Positions 45,321 through 58,200 of a stretch of 64,000 nt of DNA are shown here, one piece after another. Positions within the stretch are counted from its first letter, which is position 1. Every line of letters starts with the position of its first letter. The DNA is taken from the NCBI GenBank assembly GCA_003024175.1, contig MDYQ01000520.1, forward strand, positions 1 through 64,000, in the 5' to 3' direction. The translations under genes and the position numbers were made by a program. The notes below the pieces were generated by a model, which worked only from the letters and a program-made list of their open reading frames with translations, did no database searches and was not told the origin of the DNA. This DNA is from Planoprotostelium fungivorum (lineage: Eukaryota; Evosea; Variosea; Cavosteliida; Cavosteliaceae).

Positions 45321-48300
45321 ATGTCCAATCAAAGAGAACGTAGCAGCAGTAGTGGTAATAATGAAGGTTTAAAGAATACAAGAGGAGGCTTCGGTCGTGG
45401 AGGAGGAGGCAGAGGGCAAGGAGAGGGAGGCAGAGGAGGTAGTAGCCAAGGAGCTGGCAGGGGCAGCGCTGGACCCAAAGGACAAACGTGAGAGATATAT
45501 GATCGACGTCGAAATCACCTCCACGATTAAACATCGCGTAGATTCAAGACCAGAAGTAATAGCAACACAAACGTAAGAACGGAACCACCCAAGCAACAGT
45601 ATGCACCCAGTGAGCCTTCATTTATACCTCCTCTGTATTATCATATGATATCATTCTTCGATCAATTGCAAGCTGATGGATTCTAACCGAATCACAGAGC
45701 AAGTACCCGCGGAGACGACGACTACGACACCCACGAAAGATGTTCCACCTACCATTCGTCTTTCCATTCCGATTCCGACCACTCCACCAACTTCAACGTC
45801 TAACCCCGTAGCTACACCTTCACCGGCGGCACCTTCACCCGCACGTGAGGCCTCACATCACATGTCACGTGCATTTCATATGATCACATGATCTCATCTC
45901 TCTTTTTTCTTCGTTTTCAAAGTCCATTCGTTTCATCCTTCTCCTCTCATTTGTCATCCATCAAACACACACTTTGTCTTCTCCTCTTCTCACTCACCAA
46001 ACAGGCTCATGGTCGTCCATCGCTCAACCCAAAGTGGAGACCACACCCACCAAGTCAAACTCCTCTCAGGCCAACGGCCACGCTCCACCACCTCAACTGC
46101 CCGTCAACGGCTCTGGCTTGACGTCACCTTCACAACCGAAGACCCAGGGCTCCCTCATACAACCAGGAGAGAGGGCAACAGACCGATCCCCCCATCCACC
46201 GAGAGAAGAGGCCGAGGAACCACACGGGAACACCAGGGAAACTCAAGAGCCACCCGCCAAGCCGGAAACCAAGCCCGAGAAAGTCGAGGCGAAGCCGGAG
46301 CCTCACGTCGAAGCACCTCACGCCGTACCCCACGCCGTGCCCGAGCGATCTCGATCGGCCCCTCTCGAAGAGCAGAGGACTCAGCCGTCCGAACGATTCG
46401 TTCCCGCCAAATCATACATCCAGCCCAACTATCCAATGGGACAACCCTTCGCTCCGTACGGTCAACGACCACCGCATCCACCTCAACACATGGGCCACAT
46501 GCCCTTCCACCAACCCAACATGATGCCCATGCACGGGATGATGCCCTTCGGTGCTCCTTACAACTACGGCCCGTATGGTGTTCCCACCATGCCCATGCAG
46601 GTACCACAGGTCAACCAGCACATCGTCAAGAACTCGCCGCCGGCTGGCCCGGCCACGCCCACGACTCCCACACCACGCCCGGCCAAGTCCATCTTGCAGA
46701 TCATCGATCCGAAGACGGGGCAGCCCCTGTCGTTTGACAATTCACCGGCGAAGCCTGCAGAGGGAAACAAGAATTCGACGCCCGGGATGCTGCCCGAATT
46801 TGCGAGAAACTCGAACCAGGGTAAGGAGAAGGTGGAGGAGGGTAAGGACAAGCCACCCCTCTTGGACGTGAAAATCTTGTCGCCGCAAGCCAACCGGGAG
46901 AAGAGTGCCGAGGGACCCCTAGCCCCACCACCCACACCCGTCGTGGAGAACAAGGTGGAAGAGACGAAGCCTGTGGAGGTCAAGCCAGCAGAGGCCAAGT
47001 CCACACCGGAAGTCAAGTCCACACCAGAAGTCAAGTCCACGGAGGTCAAGCCAACGGAGACCAAGGCTACACCAGAAGTCAAGCCAACAGAGGCCAAGCC
47101 AACAGAGACCAAGCCAGTGGAGGCCAAGCCAACTGAAGTCAAGCCAGTGGAGACAAAGCCGGTCGAGGCCGAGAAGCCAGCTGAGAAACCAGCTGAGAAG
47201 GAGACAGCCGTTGAGAAGCCACAAGAGAAGGAAGAGAAGGTGGCTGCCAAGGAAGAAGAGAAGAAGGAAGAGCCCACGGAAAAGAAGGCAAACGACGTCG
47301 AGGAAGGAAAGGGAATCGCCTCGGACGACAACCGTGATGGAGAGGAGAGAACTCCCATCAGCATCGACACCATCCGAGGAAAGAACGAGCCCAAGTCTGA
47401 TGATGACGTGAGTCACTCGTCTACATCTCATTCTTTCATCTCACGATGAATCTATTCCCCATTCGAATTCGTTTCATACAATCTCATCTGAACGGATTCT
47501 ATTTCATTCTTCTCTTGCATCACACGAGGAGAACGACGACTGAACCCTACCAGGAGGACAGTTGGGAGAACAAGGCAGACAGCGACAAGGACGAAGACAA
47601 GAGCGGCAGCGACAAGGATGAAGACAAGAGCGGCAGCGACGACGAGTCATCGAAGATCTTCTACCCCGACGGAAACATGTGGAGGCCCGACTACAGCGCA
47701 GGCCAGAAGATCTACGGCAAAGACTTCCTCATGCAATTCAAAGAGCTCTGCACCTCCAGGCCGGATAATCTGCCCTCCGATCTCATCTCCGATGCACCTG
47801 CGAACAGCATGCACCGCTCGGGTAATTACAAGACGGGTGAATCGATTCTTCCGTTCATCCGCCCATCTGACGGTTCGAACAGGTCGTGGCTTGAGAGAAT
47901 CGAGGGACAAATTGAGGACATCGGGCACAAATTCACCGATGAATTCACGCAGTGGAAGGAATACACTCAAGGGTTCCAGCGATGGAAGGAAGATGAGAAA
48001 GAGCTCGTCGACTGGATTGAACTTGAGGCCGCCGGGAGACCTGCCGGGTCTGAGCACGAACGCGAACAAGTGGATTCCCACAAAGTTTACAAACATCGAC
48101 GAGAAGCAGGCTATCCTTCGAAAGGCTCAGGGGTGAGACAATTGTATTCATTTGCTCTCTTCCATATGTACATCATCTCACACTCTCTCTCTTTCATCTC
48201 AATCTCATCTCAATCTCATCTCAATCTCATCTCAATCTCATCTCGCTCTTATCTGATGACCATCTCCCTTTCATCTCTCTTGCATCTGATTGAATCCTTC

Positions 48301-51082
48301 ACAGTCTCTTGAACAAGATGTCCGAAGAGAACTTTGAGAGCCTCAGCGAGAAACTGCTCGACGTTGGAATCGACTCTGCAGAGATCTTAGAGTCCGTCCT
48401 CAAGATCATCTTCGAGAAGGCTCTCACTGAAGCCAAGTTCAGAGGCATCTATGCCAATCTTTGCCAGAAGCTATCCATCAAGTGTCCCTCGTTCGGTCCC
48501 GAGACGGTGAGTTTTGGCTCGTTGTAGATGGAGATCACGTGACTGAAGGGGGCAGACGTTCAAGAGGCTATTGCTGGGACAGTGTCAGCAGGTCTTCGAG
48601 TCGAGTCTGTCGGAAGTCAAGGCTGAGAAGGCGGACATGAGCGGATTGACCAAGGAGCAACAAGAGGAGAAGATCAACGAAGAGCTGTTGGCAAAGAAGA
48701 AGGTGAAGAGACATGTCATCTCGTCCATCATCAGACGATCATCTCCATGATGGATCTGATCATCATCATGATGTGATGCTGACGTTTCAATCAGGTCATC
48801 GGTAACGTCAAGTTCATCGGAGAATTGTTCAAGCGACAGATGCTCAACGACAAGATCATGACACGTTGCATCCAAGAGCTGACCGGAGACGCCAACGAGG
48901 CCCAACCCGAAGATCTAGAGTCTCTCTGTGTCATGCTGACAGGTAACATCCTCTCTCTCTATCTACGACTCTCTCTACTATCTATCACTTCTCCATCGTT
49001 CACTCATCACTCTTCTCTACGCGATGAAAACTGATCGATCGGATGTCACCCTCCTCACCCTCCACAGAGATCGGCGAGCAGCTCGACAACGGCCCCAGCA
49101 AACCGAAGATCGAATTCTGCTTCATGTACCTCACCGACGTCCTCCGCCTCAAGCAAGTCCAGAACCGTATCATGTTCATGATCCAAGACGTTCTCCTTCT
49201 GAGGAAGAACAAGTGGGTCGGCAGAAACGAGAAGCCAAAGAGCTTGAAGGAGTCGAACACGGGCATCACCATCTTGCAGAGAGAGAAGAGTGGAGACAAG
49301 AAGGTGATGAATAGCTCGGGACAGAATGTGTTGAGAAAGAGTACGGATCGATCCAACAGTGGAGGCAACTTGAGGAACTCGCAGTCTTCAATGTCGGGCA
49401 GAGCTGCCCTGACGAAGAGCAAGCAGGGAGCAGAGGAGAAGCGTGAGACATCCGTTTTATCTTTTATCTCTTCATCTTTTATCTCTTCATCTTTCCATCT
49501 CTTCATCTTTTTCTTTCATCATTTCTCAGAAAAAAAATAATACATTCGAAAAAAATGTGAAAAAAACAATCTGACATGTTCTAAGCCGGCCGTCGTGATC
49601 TGAACCGAAGTGGAAGCATGACCCGAGGAAAAGACAACACGAGCCTCATTCACGACTACTTCAAGTCCAACAAGGGTGACGGCCTCAAGCGCCTCGCAGA
49701 AGGTCTAAAGGACTCTTCCTCCCACGCAGACTTCTTGAAGGAGCTCATCCTCTATGCCTTAGACAACGAGAGCGACCAGAGACACTACTGTCAAGAGACG
49801 GTCGATCTCATCAACCAACTCAACAAGCAGGAGATTGTAGATCGAGACACTCTGAAGAAGGGGTGAGTCCCAATCGAATGAACCCCGATCCCGATCCCGA
49901 TCCCGACTGACTACAACGCAGTTACGAGCTGGCGACGGAAGCGACGGAGAAGAGTGTGAAGGTGAAACCCGAGTGGGCCATCAGTGACCTCGGCACGCTC
50001 ATTGGCTGGGGGATATTAGACGACTGCTTAGATTTGACCTCTCTTCCTTTTGTCCTCCGCAGCATCATCCACTCTCAGATGATTCCCGCCAGGGAGGTCT
50101 TCTGTTCGGCTTTCCGACTTTTGAACAACAAGATGGGGGTGAGTTGGAATTCGGAAAGTCGGACTGACGCGTTGTAGTCGACCGAACTGCGGATCAGTAT
50201 CTCGAAGGCCAAGTTCAAGATGTACTTTTTGTTCCCGGGAGAAGACAAGGCGAAGGCACACGCTTACTTCAACGAGAAGGTGAGCGTTGTAGATGAACAA
50301 TAAAAGGAAATAAAATGACACTCTCCAGGGACTGTCTGGCCTCTTCGAGAAGAATGACGACGAGGAAGAAGAAGCCCCCACGGAAGAGTCAGATGTGGAG
50401 AATGACGATTTAGAAAAAACAGTCGAAGAATTGAAGAAAATCATCGAAAAGGGAGACAAGAACCAGATCATGCGATGGGCCGACGTGAGACATTTCTTTC
50501 CAATCGAGAGAAAAAAATACGATGAAAAAAAAGATTTACATTTTGTTCAGGAATCTGTGGACGAAGAGAGATTGTCGGATGAGAAATTCAGTGGAATCGC
50601 GATATCGAGTATGATACACATGGTTCACAAGAAATCAGAGGGAAATACAAACGAGATGATGCAACTGATGGAGAGCTACACTTCTGCCTTCAAGCTCTTC
50701 ATGCCCTCTGCTCCCCTTCAGACCAACTTTGTCTACGAGATTCAACACTTTTGTGCTTCCCTCGGTTTCCCATCGGGTGAGATTCAATTCTTTTCTTCAC
50801 TCTTTTCTTCACTTTTCTTCATTCTTTTCTTCACTTTTCTTCATTCTTTCTTCTCTTCTTCATTCTTTCTTCTCTTCTTATAAAGATTCGAAAAGAATCG
50901 AGGGTTTTAAAGAGATTTATTGATTTGATTTAGGACTGATGGAGAAGCTGCTGGACGGATGCTACGAGTGTGGACTATTGGGACGCAAGGCAGTTCAGCA
51001 GTGGATCTCTGACGAGGCAACGGAAGAGAAGACAAAGGCCATCAGTCAAATATCTCAAGATTTCTTGAGCAGTTTCGATTGA
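45321..51082 (+). CDS. EIF4G: Translation initiation factor eIF4G
   Basis: A long scaffold protein of cap-dependent initiation. The N-terminus has an RGG-rich stretch (GGFGRGGGGRGQGEGG), Pro/Thr/Ser-rich sequence, a Met/Pro/His-rich part with MPFHQPNMMPMHGMMPF, and degenerate VKPTE and VKSTPE repeats. The canonical eIF4E-binding motif YxxxxL-phi is present as YGKDFLM at 47713-47733. The MIF4G domain follows: LLNKMSEENFESLSEKLLDV, FRGIYANLCQKLSIK, FIGELFKRQMLNDKIM and CFMYLTDVLRLKQVQNRIMF. GRRDLNRSGSMTRGKD leads to the MA3 domain, and a W2-like C-terminus ends ISDEATEEKTKAISQISQDF. A ~140-base intron (49442-49583) with pyrimidine runs is among the longest of more than ten. The start ATG at 45321 is the first good one; TGA at 51080-51082. 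Confidence 0.93.
48190..48245 (+). repeat. Intronic 12-base repeat (TCAATCTCATC)n in eIF4G
   Basis: Four to five copies of CAATCTCATCT within an intron just before the exon encoding LLNKMSEENFESL. It is a pyrimidine-rich tract of the kind common in this window's longer introns. Confidence 0.75.
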
Positions 51083-51931
51083 AATAAATTCTCTTGTATC
51101 GCATAACTTTTCTTCAATCTGGAACATTTTCTTCTCGTCTTTTTTGATGTTTTTGAATGTTTTTTTGAATGTCTTACGTCGATTTTTGTTGGGAGAAAAA
51201 AAGGGAAGAAAAGGGGAATTCGGTGGGGAATTTATTCTTTTTAAAGACACGGGGAGAGATATCTCGGGTAGGATGAGAAGAGGTCTTCTTCATTCTTTCT
51301 TCGAGGCAACAAAAGGTGAGCAATGCTTTCTCTCTTCCACCATCTTCTCTTTTGTGATGATCGAACAAAACAAGAGACGAGTATATGCCTGAACAACCCT
51401 GTTGATAGTTTTCTCTGATCACTCCATATTCATACATCTGAATCGTTGAGGACTCTCATCTGATTCTTTCCGTAGGTCTCCGAGTCCACGAGAGATTTCG
51501 TTCAGGCAAGCTCTTCTTCCATCATCCTTCTCTACCACTACTTACCTGATGTCGAAAAAATATCACTGATCTGTTCAGAAGGCATATCTGTTGAAAACCA
51601 TTGCATATCTGATCATATAACATAGAACGATGTTCTCTAAACGTTCATCTTCTCATTCTATTGCAGGCATTCGGCCCCGGCGATCTTTCTCCATGTAAAT
51701 AAAACTGTCACGAACAACACTATTTCTCTTTTGCTAGTGGCAACGTTTCGAAACGTGTGCAACAAGATCAAAAGTTGGATGATGAGTTAAGGGATGAGAA
51801 TGAATCGTTTTGTGTGATCCAATCGTGACATCGATCAGTTCTTGTGATGACGCCGCATACAGAATTTCAGTTTAAGAAAAATGAGCTACATATACCGATA
51901 TATCCATCTTGCGACAAATTCTGCACAACAA
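51083..51931. other. Intergenic region between eIF4G and tRNA-Glu
   Basis: About 850 bases. Poly-T and Lys-coding purine runs occur near 51130-51230, and short frames at 51144-51392 show no conserved content. An AATAAA lies at about 51085, just past the eIF4G stop codon, and may be its polyadenylation signal. No gene is supported. Confidence 0.5.
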
Positions 51932-52002
51932 TCCCTTATGGTGTAGCGGTAACATCCAAGACTCTCACTCTTGAGCCCCGGGTTCGACTCCCGGTGAGGG
52001 AA
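51932..52002 (+). tRNA. tRNA-Glu (anticodon CTC)
   Basis: A full cloverleaf can be drawn. The acceptor stem TCCCTTA pairs with TGAGGGA (one G-U pair). Box A begins TGGTGTAGCGG and box B is GGTTCGACTCC. The anticodon arm CAAGA-CTCTCAC-TCTTG has loop bases C-T-CTC-A-C, so the anticodon is CTC for GAG codons. The T stem CCGGG pairs with CCCGG. The discriminator base is A, and a TTTT terminator follows at 52008-52011. No intron. The TCCC start and this D-arm are typical of eukaryotic tRNA-Glu. It stands alone, on the same strand as its neighbours. Confidence 0.95.
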
Positions 52003-52335
52003 CATCCTTTTGCTTATTCGACATCATCCAATTCCCTTTTGGGACGGTTCTAAGACGACACACGAATAACTTCTCGGTGGATGGTACCCTCAGCCCATGT
52101 CTGCAGAAGTTGAAGCGTATGCTGGGCGACCCTCTACCCTCTAATCAGAAGAATATCGACCACTCTGAACGAGAGTCGTTCACTTCACGATCTGGGGATA
52201 TAAAGCAGATGAAACCGAAAAATATCATCTGATCATTGTAGATGATCAAGTCGCACAGCCGACACGTTAACAACCGCGAGCTCCGACTCATTTTCGCGGT
52301 GCGTCACATCGGAAACCTCAACATCATATACAGAC

Positions 52336-53397
52336 ATGAGTGAACCAACACAAGAGGAGCTCATCGAGATCGCTACCAACTTCATTCTCTCTTCTCCTCC
52401 GGGAGAGTTGGGTGAGGTCGTCACGGGTGAGTCATATCCTCTCAATGGACGTCTGCAACTCCCCCTGAACCCTTCATAACCCTCCTACCATCCAATGGTT
52501 TCGCTGACTCGACGCTTTTAGATGTGAGAGCCCTCCTCCCCGATGAGAAGATGATCAACGCCTCGGCATCTAGAACTTTCAGAGAGTACAACACCGAGCA
52601 AATGATCGCTGTGGACTCTCCCAAGGGACACAAGGTCTTGATTACAAAGTATGGAGAGGTTTCCGATTCAGAGTTCGTCGACCCCCGCGGAGGACTCGTC
52701 CTTCGTTTCGATCACATCAAGCAGGTGATAGGACCACCTTCCATTTCTCCCCACACACTAACCTTGTGGACAGCAAGTGGTTGGCAATCGTCCCATCTCT
52801 GGAGAGCTCGAGGCCTCTACCGAGCCTCTCAGATCTGCCTTCGATAAGGCTTTCGCCGAATACGTCAAGGAACATTACCCCCAGGGTGCCGTCACCACCT
52901 ACGGAAAGGGTGGAGACATCATTGTTGCCATCTCTGCCGCTCGTTTCAACTCGAACAACTTTTGGTGCGAAGCTCTTCGTCTCCTCTTTCGTTGACTCGA
53001 TGCAGGAACGGAAGATGGAGGGCCGTTTGGACGTACCACAATGGAGAGTTGACCGGTCACTTCAAGATCGTCGTTCACTACTACGAAGACGGAAACGTCC
53101 AGCTCAACACAGACACCACCGTGAAGGTTTCTTCTCCTTCCGCCGGAGTGAGTTATCATCCCATATCATATCATGATTTCGACTCATCCTCTATAGAGCC
53201 CGGACGCCACCGCCGCCGCTGCCGTCAAGGCCGCTCTGAAGGCAGAGCAGACCTTCCAATCCTCCCTGGAGGCCAACTACAGCACCATGGGTGATACCAC
53301 GTTCAAGGCCCTCAGAAGAAAGTTGCCCATCACTCAGACCAAGATCGACTGGGACAAGATTAAGAACTACAAGGTCGCCAACACCCTTGGAAAATAG
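52336..53397 (+). CDS. CAPZA: F-actin capping protein subunit alpha
   Basis: This is the alpha subunit of the capping protein heterodimer that caps actin filament barbed ends. Landmarks are EELIEIATNFILSSPPGELG, DVRALLPDEKMIN, FREYNTEQMIAVDSPKGH, VLITKYGEVSDSEFVDPRG, EYVKEHYPQGAVTTYGKGGD, IVAISAARFNSNNFW, NGRWRAVWTYHNGEL, GHFKIVVHYYEDGNVQL and the C-terminal actin-binding tentacle with LRRKLPITQTKIDWDKI. Five short introns, all joining in frame, and a length near 285 residues, normal for the family. The ATG at 52336 gives the usual N-terminus. The partner beta subunit is not in the window. Confidence 0.95.
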
Positions 53398-53885
53398 ACG
53401 TCTCATGTAACAATACACACAGATCATGTGCAGCTGGATTCGTTCTTGTCTAAAGATGTTGATGTTTCGTGTGGAAGATGTCGGTCGTCTATCGATGTCA
53501 TGTGCTTAGATGGTCATCTGCCTTCATCTTCACACGTTGAACGTCTACGCTCTGAAAAAATTGGGAGAACAACTGGAACATGTCACGTCGATTACACTTC
53601 TCTGCATCTTTAACTCCCCTGAAAGCTCTTACATTTAGAGGTATCAATATAGCCCACGTATTTCTTCAGTATGTGCTCTGCCCCCTGACATCAACTATCT
53701 GCACCCACCGATGGAAGATGAGTTGAAAGTCTTGATGACGGAAATCACAGTGTAGACGTTCATAACGGCGTTGGTGATCAACTTGAAGACCCAAGACTGA
53801 TGTCTATAAAGGCATCGTGATGACGAAATGTCTCATGTTCATATTGTGTATTTGTCACAACTTTTATTTCGATCAACCACTATGT
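53398..53885. other. Intergenic region between CAPZA and CWC21
   Basis: About 490 bases between convergent genes, no supported ORF. It holds two 3' UTRs. Longest forward frame at 53428-53613 has no recognisable content. Confidence 0.45.
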
Positions 53886-55122
53886 CTATGGGCTGCTGCC
53901 GGACGATGAAGAGCTCGAAGATGAGGAGGAAGAGGGTGACCTCCTGCGTCTATCGGGGGTTCGGCTGTGTCTCTTGACGGGGGAGCGGCTCTCTCTCTTG
54001 TGTGGAGATTCTTCTCTCCTCCTCTTTGGTGATGACTCCCTCTTTCTGTTCTCGGGGCTCATGTCTTTTCTCTTCTCGATGGGTCTCTCGCGGCTGTCTC
54101 TTCTGCCTCTCTCGGGGGACCTCTCTCGGCTGTCTCTCCTCCTGTCGGGTGATGGACGTCGTCTCATATCAGGTGATGCATGTCTTCTTCTATCGGGCGA
54201 GCTCTGTCTTCTTCTGTCGGGGGAAGCTTGTCTCCTTCTATCGGGTGATGCACGTCTTCTCCTATCAGGTGATCTGTCTCTATCGTCTCTTCTTCGATCG
54301 GGTGATGCATCTCTTCTTCTATCTTCTCTAGGTTTCTCTTCTTTCTTGTCTTCGTCCTTTGAGAACTCGATCTGCTTCAGCTTCTCCATCTCGATGGCCT
54401 TCTTCTTCTCTTGTCTCTCCTCGTATTCTCTCTCCTTCTCTTGTTCAATACGATCCATCTTGGCGATCTCTTCTGCGTATCTACATGGATGGATCAGAAG
54501 GGATTATTGATTCATCATCATCACCTTCTCTGTTCCTTCTCTTTGCGACGTTGTTCTTGAAGGTTTCTGTCGAATGCTTGACCGGAGGAGTACTCCTTGT
54601 CTATTCCCAAAGCATCACGGAACTTGTTTATCTCCTTCTCCTTCTGCTGGGCTCTGTGGTGGCTGTCCGCTCTATTCATTTGCATCAGAGGATGCTGTCG
54701 AAAATGGATGGATCTATGCGGACGAGATGGAAGGTGTTCTCACAAGTTCATCGGCGTCTGACTGACTCTACTATCTTTGTTCAATTGTTCCCTCTTCTTC
54801 TGCAGCAGATCTTCTAATGCTTCCTCGCTCAAGCTGTCCTCCAATCACATTCATTTTCCTCGTCCTCTCTGACTCACTCTTCACGGTCCAGATATCCATT
54901 GGCCCTCGCCCATTCCATGACTTGAACCTCTATCCTTCTCTTTCTCTCATGTTCTAAGATCTCTGTGTTAGCAACCCTCTGAACGGGAGCCTTTCTCTCT
55001 GTGAGAGAGCTGTTATAAGTCGTCCCTTGAACGCGATTCTTGTTAACGTGGGCCAGATTGCGTTGGACATAACCGTTCGTACCACTACCACGAGCAGTGG
55101 TGAGACCTATACCGTTATACAT
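53886..55122 (-). CDS. CWC21: CWC21/SRRM2-like spliceosome protein with RS tail
   Basis: The first ~25 residues, MYNGIGLTTARGSGTNGYVQ then RNLAHVN, are the invariant N-terminus of CWC21/SRRM2, which lies in the active-site channel of catalytic spliceosomes. The cwf21 domain follows (ILEHERKRRIEVQVMEWARA, DSLSEEALEDLLQKKREQL), then a charged coil (KEKEINKFRDALGIDKEYSS, EEIAKMDRIEQEKEREYEER). The C-terminal ~130 residues are an RS-type domain built of ASPDRRRR- and RSPDRRR-type units, ending in poly-Ser. This is longer than yeast CWC21 but far shorter than animal SRRM2. Two introns in the coil part splice in frame. It diverges from TSC2 with 115 bases between start codons. Abundant use fits an intron-rich genome. 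Confidence 0.92.
54100..54330 (-). repeat. Coding 24-base repeats (SPDRRR) in the CWC21 RS tail
   Basis: About eight units of roughly 24 bases (plus-strand core CTTCTATCGGGTGATGCACGT) encode HASPDRRR-like octapeptides. Copies differ by a few bases each. Confidence 0.75.
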
Positions 55123-55237
55123 GTCTGTTTGTGTCTATATGTGCGGCCGCCGGCGTTGCTTTGGTCGTTATTCGAGATGCGATGCAGGACCAAAATATTG
55201 TGCCATCACAAACCAGGGAAGGAGAATAGAATACAGT

Positions 55238-58200
55238 ATGAGCCAGTCACAAGGCTCACGAGACGGTATTAAGAATGTGTTCAAGAAGTTCCAGTCGATT
55301 CTGACCAACACCAACAATGGAAGAGACAAGACATTACGCGAGGTGAACGTCTCGCGGTACGATGAATTCGAGCTGGGAAGAGAGGAACAGAAGAGGATCA
55401 CACGGGATTTCATCAGACGGCTCAGCCCTAGCGAGACCAATCGTCTTCAATACATCAAAGACTTTGAGGAATTGGTCAAGAGCTACCAGATGGACGACCT
55501 CCTCAGCCTCTGGCACACGATAGAGGATCTGGTGCATCCCGACTCCCCGAAAGATACAGTCGAGGTCGTATTGCAGTTTCTATGTGCGTTCGTCCAAGGA
55601 CAGTATCACCACCTTGGATCTCTTCGCATATGTGAGTGGCACTCTCATCGATTCACATCGGTCGACGGCGATACCACTGCATATGGAACATCATCGAAGA
55701 CACGCATCGGTCTGGTTGACGATTCTATCAGCGTTATTCGGTGTCGCTCAGGATTGTGGGGGTACAATGGAAACTCGAATGAGGTTGATGCGGGCCATAA
55801 CAAACGATGGAAGAGAGGTCAATCCGTTTACGGTGAGGAGAGGCAAAGGGAGACGAAAATGATTCCGTTTTCAGATGGAGATTGGACGCTGGATCATCGA
55901 AGGACTGTCTAAACCAGACCCGCATTGCATGGACGAGTTGTTGACGTTCACTTCGAACATCATCAAATACAATTTCATCATGATGGAATCTGAAACGATA
56001 TCTTGCATCATCAAGAGTGAGTCCATCACCATCATCGATCGTGAGACGATCTCACATCCATCTCAGGCATCTGCTTCATCTGCGATCATTCCACCGTCTC
56101 TTCGACTCTGGAACAATGTCTTCGTTTCTTTGATGTCCTCGTGCGGTATGGACACATCACGCCAGACACTCTTCCCAATGTCATCTCTTCTCTCTGCAAA
56201 ACAGTCAACATCGATCAATTCACAAAGACATCGTGGCATTGCATGAATAACATATTGAAGAGTGACTACGGCTATCGAGGTGAGATACGTTAGAAGAATG
56301 GAAATCCATAACAAGATCACGTTCGTGCCTCGATCATCATCACGATGATGTCATCTACTGTTGTGATGATCATATCATGATCCATCATCGAGACATGTCG
56401 ATGATGAATGAAATATCGTAGGTTTCACCGGCTTGACCGAACTCTTATCGAACGAGACTCACCGTTCTAACGTCGACGTCTGTAGAGGTGCCATCTTCTT
56501 CTTGTCCATGTGCGTGTGGGGACCCCACCGCATACATCCATTCCACAGCCTGTCTTATCTCATCTTACCTACCATGTATAACTCCCTGTCATCGAATCAA
56601 GGTGAGATTATTTTGTTATCGCTCGGGCTGAAAAGTGGACAGTTGTCATCTACAACGAAGTTTTACTTTCCATCCACCGCCTCATCAAGAAGTGATTCTT
56701 TTTCTTTTTTCTTCTTTCAACTTTTTTACATCATCAAATTTTCTTCTCCTTTTCTGTCGAATATTTCTCAGAAGATAACGACAGATACGGACACGAATTA
56801 AAGATGGAGTGGGATCTACTCATCATGATCATGAAGAAGTTAGACACATTACATCCAAAGAATAATTTCTCACCCAAACGCGATCGAAATTCGCCAGCGA
56901 CTGAATATCACACGATCTACGCCGAGACCTTATCCTGCATAGGAGGTGAGAATTCAAACGGATGCCAGTTTTGATTCGATGTGATAGAACTACTGAGGAA
57001 GGATTGTTTCTATGGAGACAGACAACAGATCAACGATCTACTGGAGATGTTCGTTCAGATCCAACACGAATCGGTCGTTCTATTGTTGATCGGTGAGTCA
57101 CATGCATCCGTACATCCATTTCTGTTTTTATTCGTGGAATTACATCACGATATCATCATCTCGCTTCATTCGATGTAGAATGAGTGAAAATGAAGAATGA
57201 TAACGTTATCACAGAGGATCGAGTGGAGAGGTGTAAACCTTTCTGTGATCATTGGCAGAAGAATGTGGAGACGTTAATCTCTAAATATCTCTACGGAGAC
57301 GACAGACCTTCCATTCAAGAGAAGGTGATCGTCTTCATTTCACTCACTCCATCTCATTCTTCCACGTCACGTCTCCACATTCACGTTCATTTTTACATTC
57401 ACGTTATGATTCTCTTTTCATCTTTCCATTGTCACATTCATATTTTCATCTTCACCTTCTCACATTTACCTCTTCTCACACTTTCTCATCGTTACATGAT
57501 TCTCATTCACTCTTTCATCTCTACATCTCTTCATTCACTTTTTCATCGTTACATGATTCTCATTCACTCTTTCACCTCTACATCTTGTCAGCCATTCTCA
57601 CACATGTCTATCAGGTCATCAAAGAATTGACGAAAATGTTCGTCTCCCTCCGTGGCGTTTATGAAGACGACATGCTGCAACACATCGTCGGACAATTGAC
57701 CGACTCCCAACTCTTATCTTCCTCCATAAAGAGACAGTGAGCCATCCATTGACATCACCAACGTGACACACATCCAGGATCTTACACTTTTACGTCGAAG
57801 TTGCCTCCGTCTGCTCTCCAAAATATTTCGGTGACATGTTGGAAGCCATGGACGATCTATACAAGTGATTCTACCTCTTCAATTTCTTTGTTTCCACACA
57901 AACAATCTCTGACGTCGATGTAGTGGCGAACCAAACTACCAACAATTGAAATCTGAAGTTCTCATCCGTTTGTTTGATCGCAGATTTGACCGGGTGGAAG
58001 GCCTGACGATTCCGATCATTTATCGCAAGATATTGAACGTGCTGAGGAGAGAGGCGAGCGAGACGATTCTGTTGGGGCTGTACACTCTGCTCTTTCGTAT
58101 CACGGGGGACGAGAGTCATCATCTCAAATTTGACGATCACGTGCATCCGATGATCAGACTGATGACGTCGATGAGTAAGCAGGAGAGAGGTGAATGGATC

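Noticed and set aside
46564-47394. Reverse open frame of 276 codons opposite eIF4G
   Set aside because: Antisense of Pro/Glu/Lys/Thr repeats; the forward frame has clear domain continuity.
51144-51392. Small forward ORF downstream of eIF4G
   Set aside because: Poly-T/A-rich 3' flank sequence with no conserved content and no support from splicing.
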